Positions 11,342 through 22,859 of a stretch of DNA of 64,000 nt are shown piece after piece. The notes below the pieces were generated by a model. That model was not told the origin of the DNA. It saw only the letters and a list, made by a program, of their open reading frames with translations, and made no database searches. Source of the stretch: Rutpela maculata (taxonomy: Eukaryota > Arthropoda > Insecta > Coleoptera > Cerambycidae). The first letter of the stretch is position 1. Each line of letters opens with the position of its first letter. The stretch is from contig OW386285.2 of the NCBI GenBank assembly GCA_936432065.2, positions 169,520,425 to 169,584,424 on the forward strand, written 5' to 3'. The position numbers were made by a program, and so were the translations under genes.

Positions 11342-11353
11342 TTTAGGTAACGT
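11342..11353. repeat. Right 12-bp target-site duplication of LINE A
   Basis: An exact copy of TTTAGGTAACGT at 1924-1935. It marks the 5' end of LINE A on the minus strand. Confidence 0.85.
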
Positions 11354-11732
11354 ACAGTCGCGCTATTAAATGCTAAAGTAACCGGTTACTCGGAACGAAC
11401 ACTGTGTGTCAACGTTACCGACGACCATAAGGTTTGTAAACTGACCAGCGACAAGGTGGAAAGATGATGTAATGCCATACCAGAGTAAGAACTTAACGTT
11501 AAACTTTTTACTTTTATTGGCCCTATACTAGTAACATATAGGTTTATAGTGTTGCCAAAGGATGTATAATTATACGAATTTTGTATCTTTTGGCAATAAG
11601 GCGTGTATAGTTTTATAACAATAATAAAAATCGTTGCAAATTGCTATCTTATCTGATTTTTGTTTATTAGAAAAACAATTTTCCAAATGATAGACGACTT
11701 TATTGTTTTTTTTGGGGGGCCATATATTTCAT

Positions 11733-11812
11733 CCCATACAGCACACCAAATAACGATTACGAAGTGTTCGCATTGTGACGATGTATCTAGATGCAGACAC
11801 AAGGTTACACAA
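11733..11812. repeat. Single arm of the palindromic CCC element found complete at 45905-46065
   Basis: From CCCATACAGCACACC onward about 80 bases match the left arm at 45905-45984 with few differences, including CGCATTGTGACGATGTATCT. The mirrored second arm is absent, so this is a truncated or ancestral non-palindromic copy. The downstream sequence repeats ACAATGT/ACATTGT words and may be more of the original element. Confidence 0.65.
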
Positions 11813-12297
11813 TTCTACGATGTAAATGTGCTACGTTTACACATTGTAGGCAAACACGTATGCACAAAGGTTAAACGTCCGCCTCACAATGTAGCCACAG
11901 TATACCATTTACATACACACAAATAATTTGATCCACAGTGTGTTATCGGATGCACAGTGATTGACTTCCTAATGTGTCAGACGAATGACGTCTTATGCTA
12001 GACGTTAATTTTTTCAGGTTATATTTGGTAATCCCCCCACAGGTTTTTAGCAATGGGAACATGTAAAACTACATACTAGTTAGTAAGTCTACTTGATAAA
12101 AATAAAGTAATTAATGCATATACGTTTTGTCCTATGAATTTATTTGTTAGCCATCCGTATATTTTATTTACATTAACTATCTAATATTGTTTACCATCAC
12201 TCCAATTTCTTCTCACAAGGGTTGCCTGTAAATTATAATGTTTATTAAGTTATTAAATTCATTTTTAAATTCATTTTTACTTACCTTTGCCAATTGC

Positions 12298-12376
12298 GGT
12301 GGGTAGGGATCGAACCTACACGTTTCTGTTGTCCGTATTACAGTACTGACGCTTCTACCAACTGAGCTATCGTGGT
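12298..12376 (-). repeat. tRNA-like sequence (Tyr-type anticodon position), probably SINE head or tRNA pseudogene
   Basis: On the minus strand an A-box-like TAGCTCAGTTGGTAG and a B-box GGTTCGATCCC are spaced as in a tRNA. The T stem GTAGG/CCTAC pairs perfectly, and ACTGTAATA sits at the anticodon position (GTA). The acceptor strands ACCACGA and CCACCGC do not pair and the D stem has an extra A. A working tRNA is therefore unlikely, and a tRNA-derived relic is more probable. Confidence 0.55.
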
Positions 12377-12816
12377 GATTGTTATTTCGGATGCTAAAAG
12401 CAGTATTTATGATGTGTATGAAGTCTTTATTATGTGTGAAATTGAATTTCTAGCCTTATTTAAAATATATGAAAATCTTTCAAGTTCTCTTTTTTTTTCT
12501 ATTTTTTACGTGTTCCCAAACCTGAATTTTTCGAGTTACTAGTATTTTTATTTATTTATAATTATTAAGAACTTATTTAATTTAATTAAACTGTCACCAG
12601 TGTCACCTGAGTTAAGAATTAAAGTTTTAATACAAACCTGGGAAACGTGTTGGAGAAAAAACGGTCAGGTATAATATATCATTTACAACATAAATAGAAT
12701 ATTTAATGGTCTAAAACAGACCTAAAATTGAAAAGAAGTATATTCGTACATCGGTTTTATAAGCAATTATTACCTTGAAAAAAACAACTGAAAGTTTTTT
12801 CGCAATTATTTTAACA

Positions 12817-12907
12817 AAAAAAAAAAAAAAGACAGAGTGAGCACGGATCGAACCGCGTACCTCTTGCCTCGTCGCCTAATGTTTAACTCACTCAACCACT
12901 GACTTCT
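12817..12907 (-). repeat. tRNA-derived SINE piece with oligo(A/T) end
   Basis: On the minus strand the unit reads AGTGGTTGAGTGAGTTAAAC, then GCGAGG-like sequence, CGGTTCGATCCGTGCTCAC and a T run (A run on the plus strand, 12817-12831). The same layout recurs at 36270-36345, including a CGCGGTTCGATCC B box and the GAGGCAA word. Shared structure at two loci points to a SINE family rather than a tRNA gene. Confidence 0.6.
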
Positions 12908-13575
12908 GTTTGAATACCTGCTTAAAGACTTTATAGTAGAACACGCAACAACTAGATTTTGCTTTTTAATGCATTTTAATCTAATTTTATTATTAAAAGA
13001 ACTCGATATCTTTAAAACTGCCGAATCTTTACAAACTCTTTCGAATATAAATTGTTTTGGATATTGTTAAAAAACAAAAATGCCTGCTGTATGTGTGGCT
13101 ATGACCACTCTTATAGAGGAAAGAGGACACATGAGATACACATGGCTGGTATGCTCACGCTGACGCTTTGCGCGCGCACACTGTTCCATGCTCGAATAGT
13201 CGAATGTAGACACGACAAGACACAACTAAAAAGTGTATATATAGTTATTTGTATCATGTATATATATCGCACTTTTATGTGGTGTATGCAGTAGGCACAA
13301 GTATTATATAAAGCATCACACATACATATGACTTAAACCTTGTAGGCATCTTCTACGGACGTCAAATTGCAACATTCTAATGATCCTTCTTTACGTTATA
13401 TAAAAATGTTTAGAATCTTGAGTGCATACAGTATACAATTATTAAACGTTGTATCACATAAATCTGTCAATATAAACATAAGTGTATCTCATATGTGTAC
13501 GTCAGTACTAGTTTAACAATTAGATCTACCTTAACATATTTTGTTTCTCATGTATATATCTTGTAGAGACGTAAT

Positions 13576-13598
13576 TACAATTGGACGTGCTGTTTGGG
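13576..13598. repeat. Orphan right end of a CCC-type element
   Basis: The stretch ends GGACGTGCTGTTTGGG, whose complement CCCAAACAGCACGTCC closely matches the left terminus of CCC element 3 (CCCAAACAGCACAAG at 33980). No matching left end was found upstream, so this is a truncated copy. Confidence 0.5.
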
Positions 13599-14116
13599 AT
13601 AAACATCAACAGAAATCAATTATCAACCCAAAATGCTATACCTGCCTATACCTACTTGGTAAAAAAATAACAAAATAATTCTTTATATTTTTTATAAAAT
13701 AAAAATACATACCAACAATATATATCGAGGGAAACTGCGATTTTATAAATGGCCACCCAAGTTTAAAACACGTCTAGGTAATATAGTCTATTAGTCTATA
13801 TAAAATAACAGTGTTGTATGAGTATACAACAAATAAATGTACTATTTTTTTTACAACCTATATATCTTTATTGGTGTTTACTTTTACTGTTTAGTAAGAA
13901 AATGCAAAAATCTAATAAATCTACTTAACTATAGAAATTAACAAGCGCTCTTTGAACTTTGGCGAAGCGCGAATAAGCAACTGCATATAATAGATTACGT
14001 TACATTACACGATCCTACCCTCCAAAACTTTGAGTTCCGAAAATATCACACGTTACACGACAATCGCGATCTCTTGAACTCAATAAGCGCGTTTGGCAGA
14101 ACGAGCCGTATCATTT

Positions 14117-14230
14117 TATTTCTGTCGCGTCGCTCCAAAGTAACGTTATTTTGTCGCGGTATTTCTCTGGAGCGATCGCGTTTGCAACGCTACATGAGTG
14201 GAACCGCTTTTCCCATCTCTACAATCTATA
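14117..14230. repeat. Short dispersed repeat with inverted arms
   Basis: TAACGTTATTTTGTCGCGGT here matches 1901-1920 with one mismatch. Flanking words CGCGTCGCTCCA and TGGAGCGATCGCG are near-inverted, and CCCATCTCTACAATCTATA recalls, in reverse, sequence near 1870-1889. It is likely a small non-autonomous element whose ends were not resolved. Confidence 0.4.
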
Positions 14231-15995
14231 GGTGTATCATAGGATAGGTAATAGGTCAACCACTGGAAGAAATTGTATACACCTTTTTACATATTTCAAG
14301 TAGTTCACAGTACTTTAGTTTATATGATATTTTTCACAAAATTCATAACAGTTAAGCCTTCGGCCATAGCCATTGTTTAATGTTAAAAAATTGAAAGGAA
14401 AGACTGGATAGTGAAAGAATCTTGTCTAGACTAGTAACATAATCACAATGAGTACTGAAGGGGATCATCTAGATCAGCAATAGTCCAAGAAGTCGATGGC
14501 TTTTGTTGAAGATGCGAAGTTAAGAGTTCATAACCTGAAAAATGAATTTGTATGTTAGCAATTATTCATTAAGCAACATTTCATTAGGTAAACATATATT
14601 GAAAAAAGTGTTGATCATCGACAACTTATTCCTACCTTTGCAAAAAGCTTTTATCCTGTATCCTGTAAATTTCTTGGATAGTAGGTACCTACTTCTTTCA
14701 CCCAACCACAAATAGCTTCAAGATTTTTGAAAGTCTTGAACTCATCCTTTTGTCTATGCATTTCTCACAAAAACCAAGAAATTTACAATATCTTTATATG
14801 AAATATTATGAAATACACCAATATTTGTTGTGAACTCATCATTTTTCAAAATATAAGCGATTTAATTCGATGACACCAACTTTTCCCATTATGAGACGAT
14901 TTCGTAAAATATAAACTTATCTCCATATTAACGAACAAAATTCACAACACGAAATAATTAAGGATAGTTGTGGATGTTAAGATATCCAAAATGAAGTTGT
15001 AAAATATTACAAAAACGGCAAAATATACTTTAAAACATGTTCAATCAGTACGTCACTCGATGACAGCTGTTTGTTTTCCTAAGGTCTCAGAATCTGTGAC
15101 GTCAGCGCACACGACCTATAGGTTGACAATACCACCAGCAAGATGGCTGTCTTCATAAAAATTCCATATTGGCGGGAAGGCAGAGAGTCGTTTCTGGTAT
15201 AGGTCTTCTGTGGTAATAATATAGTGTTTAGTGGGATACATCAGCGCTCTCTGTGTCTAATTATTTCGTTTCCAGACTTTAGTTTAAGTGTAGTTGCGAA
15301 CCGCAACTAGAAAGTAATGTTTTTCTGCGAACCGCTAGAGGGCAACAAATCTGACGAACCAAAAATCATTAGAAATAGGCATTTTCATAAAAGTTTTCAC
15401 TAAATCACTAGTTTGAAAAAAATCTCTAGATCTAGTGAAATTTCACTAGACCAAGGAGGTTAAATAAGTAAGGAGTCGCCATAAGAAGCAGAATGTGGCA
15501 GCACATTCCTCATTTTAGTATGATCGAAACGTCAACAAAACGCGACATGTATCTTGGTTTAATATTATTATAAAATAAATGTTTCTGATAGAAAATAGTG
15601 TTTTTCTCCATAGCATATGATTTCGTGTCCGCCAAGTAGCTGTAGAAGTCAAGTTAGTATCGATAAGAAGAAATGTTTTGAATCACTTTTCATAGGTTAA
15701 AACAGGTCTGTACTCAAAAGATATGTTGAAACTATTTTCTATTTATTTGAGATTGTATTTTAGATTATATTAAATTATATTTGCTTGAAATGTGAAACCG
15801 TCATCTCATTCATTACTCTACTGGCTTGATATATGGTGGTGTCAATGTGTAAAGTCAACTAACATGCATCTCCTCAAATGCTGTATAAACTTTCTTTTAA
15901 ATCAGGACCCGGCGAACCGTTCATGACAGTGTGATCACAAGCCACGCCTTCTGCGGCCTTTTCTCACTGTAGGATATAAGCTTTATGGCTACTCC

Positions 15996-16889
15996 AGAGA
16001 GAAGGACGAGAGGTGCAAGTCCCTGTTAAATTTCTCTTCGCACGATTTGCATTGGGCCACTGTAAAAGGGGGAATGAACGCAGATGGCGCTGGAATCTGA
16101 AACGCGGGAAATATAAATGCCGCCACTGTCGTAATTGTTGCTTTTGAGATTTTTGTATTAAATATTTTTAAATTAATGTCAAATATTCATCTTTAGCTCG
16201 CAAACTGGATGAACAGCAAGAATACCTTTTTCTAGGTCCTACAAAGAATTCAAACTATTCACCTTAAATGTTGGTAATGAAAGACAAGTATTCAACATTA
16301 AAAGAACATTATTTTATACAAAATTACAATTGAAATGATTTTGGAAAATTATAATAAAAAATGCCCCCGTTTCATGGATTCAATTAAATGTATTTAATAA
16401 AATAATGTATAATAAAAATATAAGCTTCAAACATCAAAAAACCACTAATGATGAAATTTTTTTTATTTTTCTGGCGGTGACAATTCTCTTCCTATTTTGT
16501 CGCTTGTACCACCAGGGTATTGCAATTAAGCACACCGATTTTATTACTTACCACCTGAAACTCTTCTTATTGGAGAAAAACAGTTTTCGTTGTATAATAA
16601 GCAATAAACAATAAAAACAAAATAACCTAACCTGTCGGCTGTTGTCCTCTGCCGCAAACAGCAAATCTGAAATTACATCACAAATATTGGGATTTTTTTC
16701 TTGCTGCCTGGTGTTGCCAACATTACACGACACACGATAAACAGCGCCTCTATCTTTATTCCCCCTTTTGTTAGAAGAGAACGACAAAATACCAAAATCA
16801 ATATGAGCAATAAAGACGGAAATATACAGTAATTACACCAAAAAGCGAAGGATTTTCATATCTAGCTTGCGCCTCTCGTCCTTCTCTCT
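15996..16889. mobile_element. Mutator-like non-autonomous DNA element with 9-bp target duplication
   Basis: The terminal repeats are AGAGAGAAGGACGAGAGG (left, followed by TGCAAG) and CCTCTCGTCCTTCTCTCT (right, preceded by CTTGCG). They are flanked by exact direct copies of GGCTACTCC at 15987-15995 and 16890-16898. A 9-bp duplication is typical of Mutator-like elements. Subterminal blocks also pair (AAAAGGGGGAAT near 16066 and ATTCCCCCTTTT near 16760). The 894-bp interior has no transposase. hAT and P elements usually give 8 bp, so MULE is the best fit. Confidence 0.75.
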
Positions 16890-17035
16890 GGCTACTCCTT
16901 ATTTATATTCTACCTCCATGCACTAGACCTGGCAACACTGGTGCAAGACGGAAACAAATTGAAATTCCACAGACAGAGCTGCCCACACACATGTGGTGGG
17001 GAAAACAGGTGGCACGAGTAGGATGTGTCAGACCA

Positions 17036-17469
17036 GGCCCTGCGCACTCCCACTATATTTCAGAACAGCGTGTTTAGTTTGAACTTCCGTCGATCTGTCG
17101 CTACTTGTACTTGAATCACGGCGGCTGCGCAAATCTGAGGCATGTTTTTGCACATAAGACGCTACAAACCGCGATAAGCGGAGCCATCCGAGCGAATAAG
17201 CTGTGACGTCACGCTTAAAGCGGTATCGCGCGGTCTCACTAAGGCGCTAGAAAATGTGTAAGCGGAAAATAGTAGGGATATGACATAAGAACGTTAGAGA
17301 TGGTTAGAACTAAACTGTTAAAAAAAGCTAAAAAGACATTCATTTTTGCCGAGAAATATATGATGACGTAGCGCTTCAAGGCGCTTAAAGCATTGGGGTA
17401 AGACGCTAGATCGCAAAAATATGCCTTTGTCGCGCCATTATTGTTTACATGTCTGTGCTTTGTGTTTTG
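17036..17469. repeat. Direct repeat copy 1 (about 434 bp)
   Basis: It begins GGCCCTGCGCACTCCC and ends CTTTGTGTTTTG, and recurs in the same orientation at 19754-20237 with high similarity. Both copies contain TGTGACGTCACG and the TCGCGCGGTCTCACTA block. The pair encloses a broken Tc1/mariner gene and two fold-backs. The ends lack TG...CA, so an LTR reading is not supported. Confidence 0.75.
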
Positions 17470-17803
17470 GACATTAAACTAATAATTATTAAATCCATAG
17501 AGCAGGAGTCCATTTGCTTATTTGTAAATAATGTGAGTTTCCAATGAAACTGATTAGACACGACGCTGTTCTGTTAAATATTAAAAACTGTAATGGGTTA
17601 TAAGTGTTGTATGTGTTCACGTCGTGCTGCGACTTCGAAAAATTCCAACATGCATATGCATAGGTATGCAAAGAACGTGACTCTCAAGAAATTGACTAAA
17701 AACGAAAGACTGACGGGTTGTACACTTCTGTGCAATGAAATCCCGTACACCTATTTTTCGCCTTATTAAATCATTATTTATTTGTCAGTGTCATATTTTC
17801 GCA

Positions 17804-18338
17804 ATGCCAAAATTAACTGAACATGAAAAAATTTTAATTCTCTTTAAAATTAAAGAGAGATGGTCTATCAGAGCAGTTGCTAACCATTATCAATTGAATA
17901 AAAGTACTGTTATGAGTGTGAAGAAAAGTGGGAAGAGGAAGGTAGCGTAAAGAGAAAAGACGGTTCAGGCCTATCGAGAACTTCAAATCTCGTTCAAGAT
18001 GAAGCACTCCTTGGCTATTTGAGGCAAAATCCGTTTTAAACAGCAGGCGATGCTGTGTTCATGACACATTTTCTAGTGTCGAGGTTAGCAGCTAGCCGAA
18101 GGATAGGAAAATCGAAAATAAAAACTGTACAAGTGCCAAGAAGACCATATTAACAGGAGAACAAGCAAGCCCGCATTATGTTTTGTTTAAATTGTGTCTA
18201 TCGCCCGTTGGAGTTTTGGACCAATGTTGTGTTTACCGATGAAAAAGTTTTTCAGTCTTGTAATGAAGGATATGTACAAAATATAAGGTTACATTATTTA
18301 CATAATAAATACAATCGCAGCTATGTGCAGTTGCTGTG
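17804..18338 (+). pseudogene. Tc1/mariner-superfamily transposase remnant
   Basis: Starting at ATG 17804 the frame encodes MPKLTEHEKILILFKIKERW followed by SIRAVANHYQLNKSTV, a helix-turn-helix of the Tc1/mariner paired-like domain. A frameshift near 17925 leads to GSVKRKDGSGLSRTSN and LGYLRQNPF, then a stop. After further breaks, EFWTNVVFTDEKVFQS (about 18208-18255) gives the aspartate region of the DDE/D catalytic core. The rest of the catalytic domain is missing. Intact members cut and paste DNA at TA. This copy is dead, with several frameshifts, stops and a 3' loss. Confidence 0.6.
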
Positions 18339-18587
18339 AATTTTTCAACGTCAGTTTTTACATTTGTTATAAATCGAAATCATTCCCATCGAATGGTGTA
18401 AAAAAGTAAAAAAAAACAAAAATACGTATGTTTTTCTTCTGGATTAACATTATTCAAATACATAACTTATGACGTTTCACAATCAATGTCAGTTTTTTGT
18501 AACCTATATGATAATGAAAAATCTAAATTTCAAAAAGACTGATTCACACCACTTAATGTTAGTAAAGGACGTGAAAATGTATATTAT

Positions 18588-18800
18588 AGCGGGTTTATAC
18601 GTGCATGGATTTAGTGGCGCCAGTAGATATTGGCACGCTAGTAAAAAAATATTACACATATAAACAGTTACTGGCAAGCAAGCTTTTACCTTGCATGCAT
18701 TGATGCATGCTCGCCAGTAACTGTTTATACGCGCAATATTTTTTTACTGGCATGCCAATATCTACTGGCGCCACTAAATCCATGCACGTATAAACCCACT
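18588..18800. repeat. Fold-back element with ~95-bp arms
   Basis: The arms pair over GGGTTTATACGTGCATGGAT, GGCGCCAGTAGATATTGGC and AACAGTTACTGGC with their complements. The central loop contains GCATGCATTGATGCATGC, itself a small dyad. No open frame was seen. It is a palindromic MITE. Confidence 0.8.
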
Positions 18801-19015
18801 ATTATTTAATTGTATTACAGGTATTTTGGTACATTAGTTACTTTAACATTTTACTTATTTCAAGCCAGTTTCAACATCTTAATGCTTTTGTAATAATTTG
18901 ACTTACGTTAGTTACTTTTTAAATGTATTTTTAAATATTATTGTATTTATTGTAATGATTTTCCGTTAAATTAATAAATGATCAATTTCTAGTTTTGAAA
19001 TGACTTATTTAATTT

Positions 19016-19163
19016 TAAGGCCACTGTTAGACTATAAAAGTTCTTTGACAAAGATCTTTTATAAAAGATATTTTATGAGTAATTTGAGAGATATTTCATC
19101 TCATAACATATCTTTTATAAAAAATCTTTGTTAAAGAACTTTTGTAGTCTAATGATGGCCTAA
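19016..19163. repeat. MITE with ~65-bp terminal inverted repeats
   Basis: The left TTAAGGCCACTGTTAGACTA pairs with the right-end complement TTAGGCCATCATTAGACTAC. The arms continue through AAAAGTTCTTTGACAAAGAT-type sequence with a short spacer. It is compact (148 bp), with no coding capacity. Confidence 0.75.
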
Positions 19164-19753
19164 GTAATTTGTTTGAAAATCATTTAAAATTCCCGCCTAT
19201 GACAATCGCGCCTATATAAAAAAGGCGGGAATACAGCGCCACTCTCGACGTAAGTTTTGCTGTTCAAAAAATCCTTGAGAGTTGCCTATCTATAACATAT
19301 AATATTCTTTAATCTATGTGTCAGACCCTGCCACAGAAAAAGAAACAATCAGAATAGAATCTCTCATTGGCGCGAAAAGTTCGCGCATCTACATCGCGCA
19401 CTGTCAATCTCGGACGGAATTGTAAAATATTGTGCCAGGCCCGGATCACGGATTTCTTCTGTAACCGGATCGTCTGCGACAAATGGCGAGTGGCGAGATC
19501 TCGCCTCGTGGTACAGTTTATATATCATGATGCCGCCTAACTAGTTAAGAAATATTGAAAATCTGAAACAAATATTACTTGTCTTCATCTAATGTTTCAC
19601 AGGTTTTCTGAATCTCTACCGGGCCGTTCCTAAAAGGGGTAAAAAATATTGAGTACTCTCCTTAACTCGCCCAACAATAGTATGGCGGAAATTTACAACA
19701 CGAGATCAAAGGATTTTTTGCCGACATTCCCTTCTGATTGTTTCTTCTTCTGT

Positions 19754-20237
19754 GGCCCTGCGCACTCCCACTATATTTCAAAACAGCGTGTTTAGTTTGA
19801 ACTTCCGTCGATCTGTCGCTACTTGTACTTGAATCACACGGCGGCTGCGCAAATCTGAGGCATGTTTTTGCGCATAAGACGCTGTAGCGTCTTATGGTTT
19901 GTAAACCGCGATAAGCGGAGCCATCCGAGAGAATAAGCTGTGACGTCACGCTTAAAGATGCTTAAAGCGGTATCGCGCGGTCTCACTAGGGCGCTAGAAA
20001 ATGTGTTAACGGAAAATAGTGGGGATATGACATAAGAACGTTAGAGATGGTTAGAACTAAACTGTTAAAAAAAGCTAAAAAGACATTCATTTTTGCGGAG
20101 AAATATATGAGGACGTAGCGCTTCAAGGCACTTAAGCATTGGGGTAAGACGCGAGATCGCAAAAATATGCCTTTGGATCTTGCCCGACTGTCAGTTGTCG
20201 CGCCATTATTGTTTACATGTCTGTGCTTTGTGTTTTG
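19754..20237. repeat. Direct repeat copy 2 (about 484 bp)
   Basis: A second copy of the 17036-17469 repeat, longer because of small insertions, for example near 19880 and 20175-20197. It stops 8 bases before the terminal module of the giant composite at 20246. Confidence 0.75.
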
Positions 20238-20245
20238 ATGTCTGT

Positions 20246-20714
20246 GAAGTTAGCAACGCGTTGCTAGCAACGCTCTTTGGCAACGTCAGCAACGGAAATA
20301 AGTTTTGAGGCAAAATTGGAATTATTAATTGTAAAATCATGAATTTAAGTATTTGGTACATGGCTAAATACTTTGTTCATTAGCTGCCACAAAATACATG
20401 TTAAATACGATATTACAGCTAAATCACACGTAAACACAATTTAACCTATACCAACGTATAAAATACCTATCAACTGTCTCTCACTAACAATATGACATTA
20501 CTTTATATTACATTAGAGTAAAAGCCATTATAATACTGCAATAAATCCATCTTCAGTCGAAAAACGAAATATGAAAAACATAAAAAACAATTTATAAATA
20601 ACGATTCCGATGCAAAATTTTCTCGAAAAATAAGTATTCAACGACAGATGAGTATCACTGTATTTTCTAATCAGAGCAGCCTTTACAAAGTGATATCCAT
20701 CATGACACGAATAT
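20246..20714. repeat. Left terminal module of the giant composite
   Basis: It starts with tandem GCAACGCGTTGC-type dyads, then holds a unique AT-rich stretch shared in reverse with the right module, including AGAGTAAAAGCCATT (20516) and TCGAAAAACGAAA (20556). About 150 bases (20351-20505) have no right-hand counterpart I can align. Confidence 0.65.
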
Positions 20715-20988
20715 GAAGCGCTACAGTCAAAAAATGGGAAATTTAAAAAATTATTTTCTCGAAAATCGTGAAATGTCGGTGATCAGACTTATTTACATAT
20801 CATCGTATATACTAATACGTACAACCCCTATAGGGTGACAGGTGTCCTGCAAGCGGAATAAAGTTCCTACAGTAAAAAAATGGCAAACTAAATACAATTA
20901 TTTTCTCGAAAACCGTGAAATGTCGGTGATCAAACTTACATACATACCATGGTCTATACTACCACCTACAACACCCATAGGGTGACAG
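20715..20988 (+). repeat. 147-bp satellite, short outer segment
   Basis: About two units in plus orientation, with TGTCGGTGATCA and AAGCGGAATAAAGTT. It is cut at GGTGACAG by CCC element 2 and resumes at 27591 with AGACGTCC. The shared AG is the target duplication, and the uninterrupted satellite elsewhere reads GGTGACAGACGTCC. Confidence 0.85.
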
Positions 20989-21289
20989 CCCAGTAAACAC
21001 ACGTACGTTTTTTCAACGTCGAATCAACGTTGTTCTGTATAAATCAACGTTACACGTTGATTTTATCAACGTTGTTTTTTAGTTGAAATTTTCAACGTCG
21101 AAATTTAACGTCTTTAAAACGTATTTCATATCCCAAACTTTAATCCCGTTCCTAAGAAACGTGTTTTACTAGTTGTTTCACGGCTAAATTTACCGTTTAA
21201 AAAGGCAGATATTTCAAAGTAGTTTTCAACGTTAAGACAACGTTGTCTCAAAAGTTTATATATTCACGGGCGCACTAAAAGGTCAAATG

Positions 21290-22455
21290 CAACGTTAAAA
21301 GAACGTAATCTACGATCATATAAATTTGTAATAAAATAAACGTATTTTTCACGTATTATTTATAGGTTAAACAAACGTTTCTCGTATAAACATTTTTAAG
21401 TACAATCTCAACGTTAAAATAACGTCAGTGTATGATCATATCATAATGTGGTAAAATAGCGATGTGTTTTTTAAAGTTGCTTTGTAGGTTGAATAAACGT
21501 TTCTCGTATGAGTTTTGTAGAAGTAAAATTTCAACGTTATAGCAACGCCGTCGTATACTTATAATTATATAATAAAATAAACGTGATTGTCAAGTTTAAT
21601 TTATATTTTAAACAAACGTTTCTCGTATAAACATTTTTTAAGTGCAATCTCAACGTTAAAATAACGTGAGTGTATGATCATATCATAATGTAGTAGAAGA
21701 GAGATGTTTTTTAAAGTTGCTTTGTAGGTTGAATAAACGTTTCTCGTATGAGTCTTGCAGAAGTAAAATTTCAACGTTATGGCAACGTCATCGTATACTT
21801 ACAATTATATAAGAAAATAAACGTGATTGTTAAGTTTGATTTATAGGTTAAACAAACGTTTCTCGTATAAACATTTTTTAAGTACAATCTCAACGTTAAA
21901 ATAACGTCAGTGTATGATCATATCATAATGTGGTAAAATAGCGATGTGTTTTTTAAAGTTGCTTTGTAGGTTAAATAAAAGTTTCTCGTATGAGTTTTGT
22001 AGAAGTAAAATTTCAACGTTATAGCAACGCCGTCGTATACTTATAATTATATAATAAAATAAACGTGATTGTCAAGTTTAATTTATATTTTAAACAAACG
22101 TTTCTCGTATAAACATTTTTTAAGTACAATCTCAACGTTAAAATAACGTGAGTGTATGATCATATCATAATGTAGTAGAAGAGAGATGTTTTTTAAAGTT
22201 GCTTTGTAGGTTGAATAAACGTTTCTCGTATGAGTCTTGCAGAAGTAAAATTTCAACGTTATGGCAACGTCATCGTATACTTACAATTATATAAGAAAAT
22301 AAACGTGATTGTTAAGTTTGATTTATAGGTTAAACAAACGTTTCTCGTATAAACATTTTTTAAGTACAATCTCAACGTTAGAATAACGTCAGTGTATGAT
22401 CATATCATAATGTGGTAGAATAGCGATGTGTTTTTTAAAGTTGCTTTGTAGGTTA
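21290..22455. repeat. 240-bp tandem repeats with dimeric higher-order pattern
   Basis: ACAAACGTTTCTCGTATAAA recurs at about 21371, 21612, 21852, 22094 and 22334, every 240-242 bases. Odd units carry a GGTAAAATAGCGATG-type stretch and even units a GTAGAAGAGAGATG-type stretch, so the true repeat is a dimer of about 480 bp. AACGTT occurs several times per unit. Confidence 0.85.
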
Positions 22456-22477
22456 CAAACTTACAAACCCTAATAAG

Positions 22478-22585
22478 ACCCGGAGCCATACCGGAACGTT
22501 ATTTCAATTTTACTCAAAACCGGAACCGTACCGAAACCGTTATTTCAATTTTACTTAGAACCGGAACCGCTATTTCGTTTGGGTC
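22478..22585. repeat. Short tandem repeat of a CCGGAACCGT-containing unit
   Basis: Blocks with CCGGAACCGTACCG-like sequence followed by TTATTTCAATTTTACT recur two to three times at about 50-base spacing just inside the AACGTT array. Confidence 0.6.
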
Positions 22586-22859
22586 CGGGTCCCTAGAGCT
22601 TAAGTAGGTATATATAGGCACATACCTTATCTAAGATACAATTTATGAACAATTAAACAGTATAAAACATGTTCGTTTAAAAAAATATGAAAATCTATCA
22701 TTAAACGTAAATTAATCGAAATTAAAAAGTAAAAAATAGTTATATAGTTGCTCTTCTGACATAATTATTATATTTGCAATTCACGCCACTTCTGTGAAAG
22801 CGGTGATTTATCGTATCTCCTACTAGGTACCTTCCTTTCTGTGGCGTAACGTGTAATGC

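Larger units (their letters stand above)
11354..15995. other. AT-rich repeat-bearing spacer
   Basis: No host gene was recognised. The spacer holds a half-copy of a palindromic CCC element (11733-11812), two tRNA-like SINE pieces (12298-12376, 12817-12907), an orphan CCC-type right end (13576-13598) and a short dispersed repeat (14117-14230). A coding-looking stretch beginning ATGAGTACTGAAGGG near 14447 is cut by a stop after 11 codons and is too short to call. Confidence 0.5.

Noticed and set aside
11660..11926. Plus-strand 88-codon open frame
   Set aside because: It runs through the copied arm of a palindromic mini-element and has no protein features.
12298..12376. Functional tRNA-Tyr gene
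   Set aside because: The acceptor strands do not pair and the D stem is disrupted; only the promoter boxes and T stem are good.
17036..20237. LTR retrotransposon bounded by two LTRs
   Set aside because: The repeats lack TG...CA ends, no primer-binding site, polypurine tract or gag/pol was seen, and the interior is Tc1/mariner and fold-back sequence.
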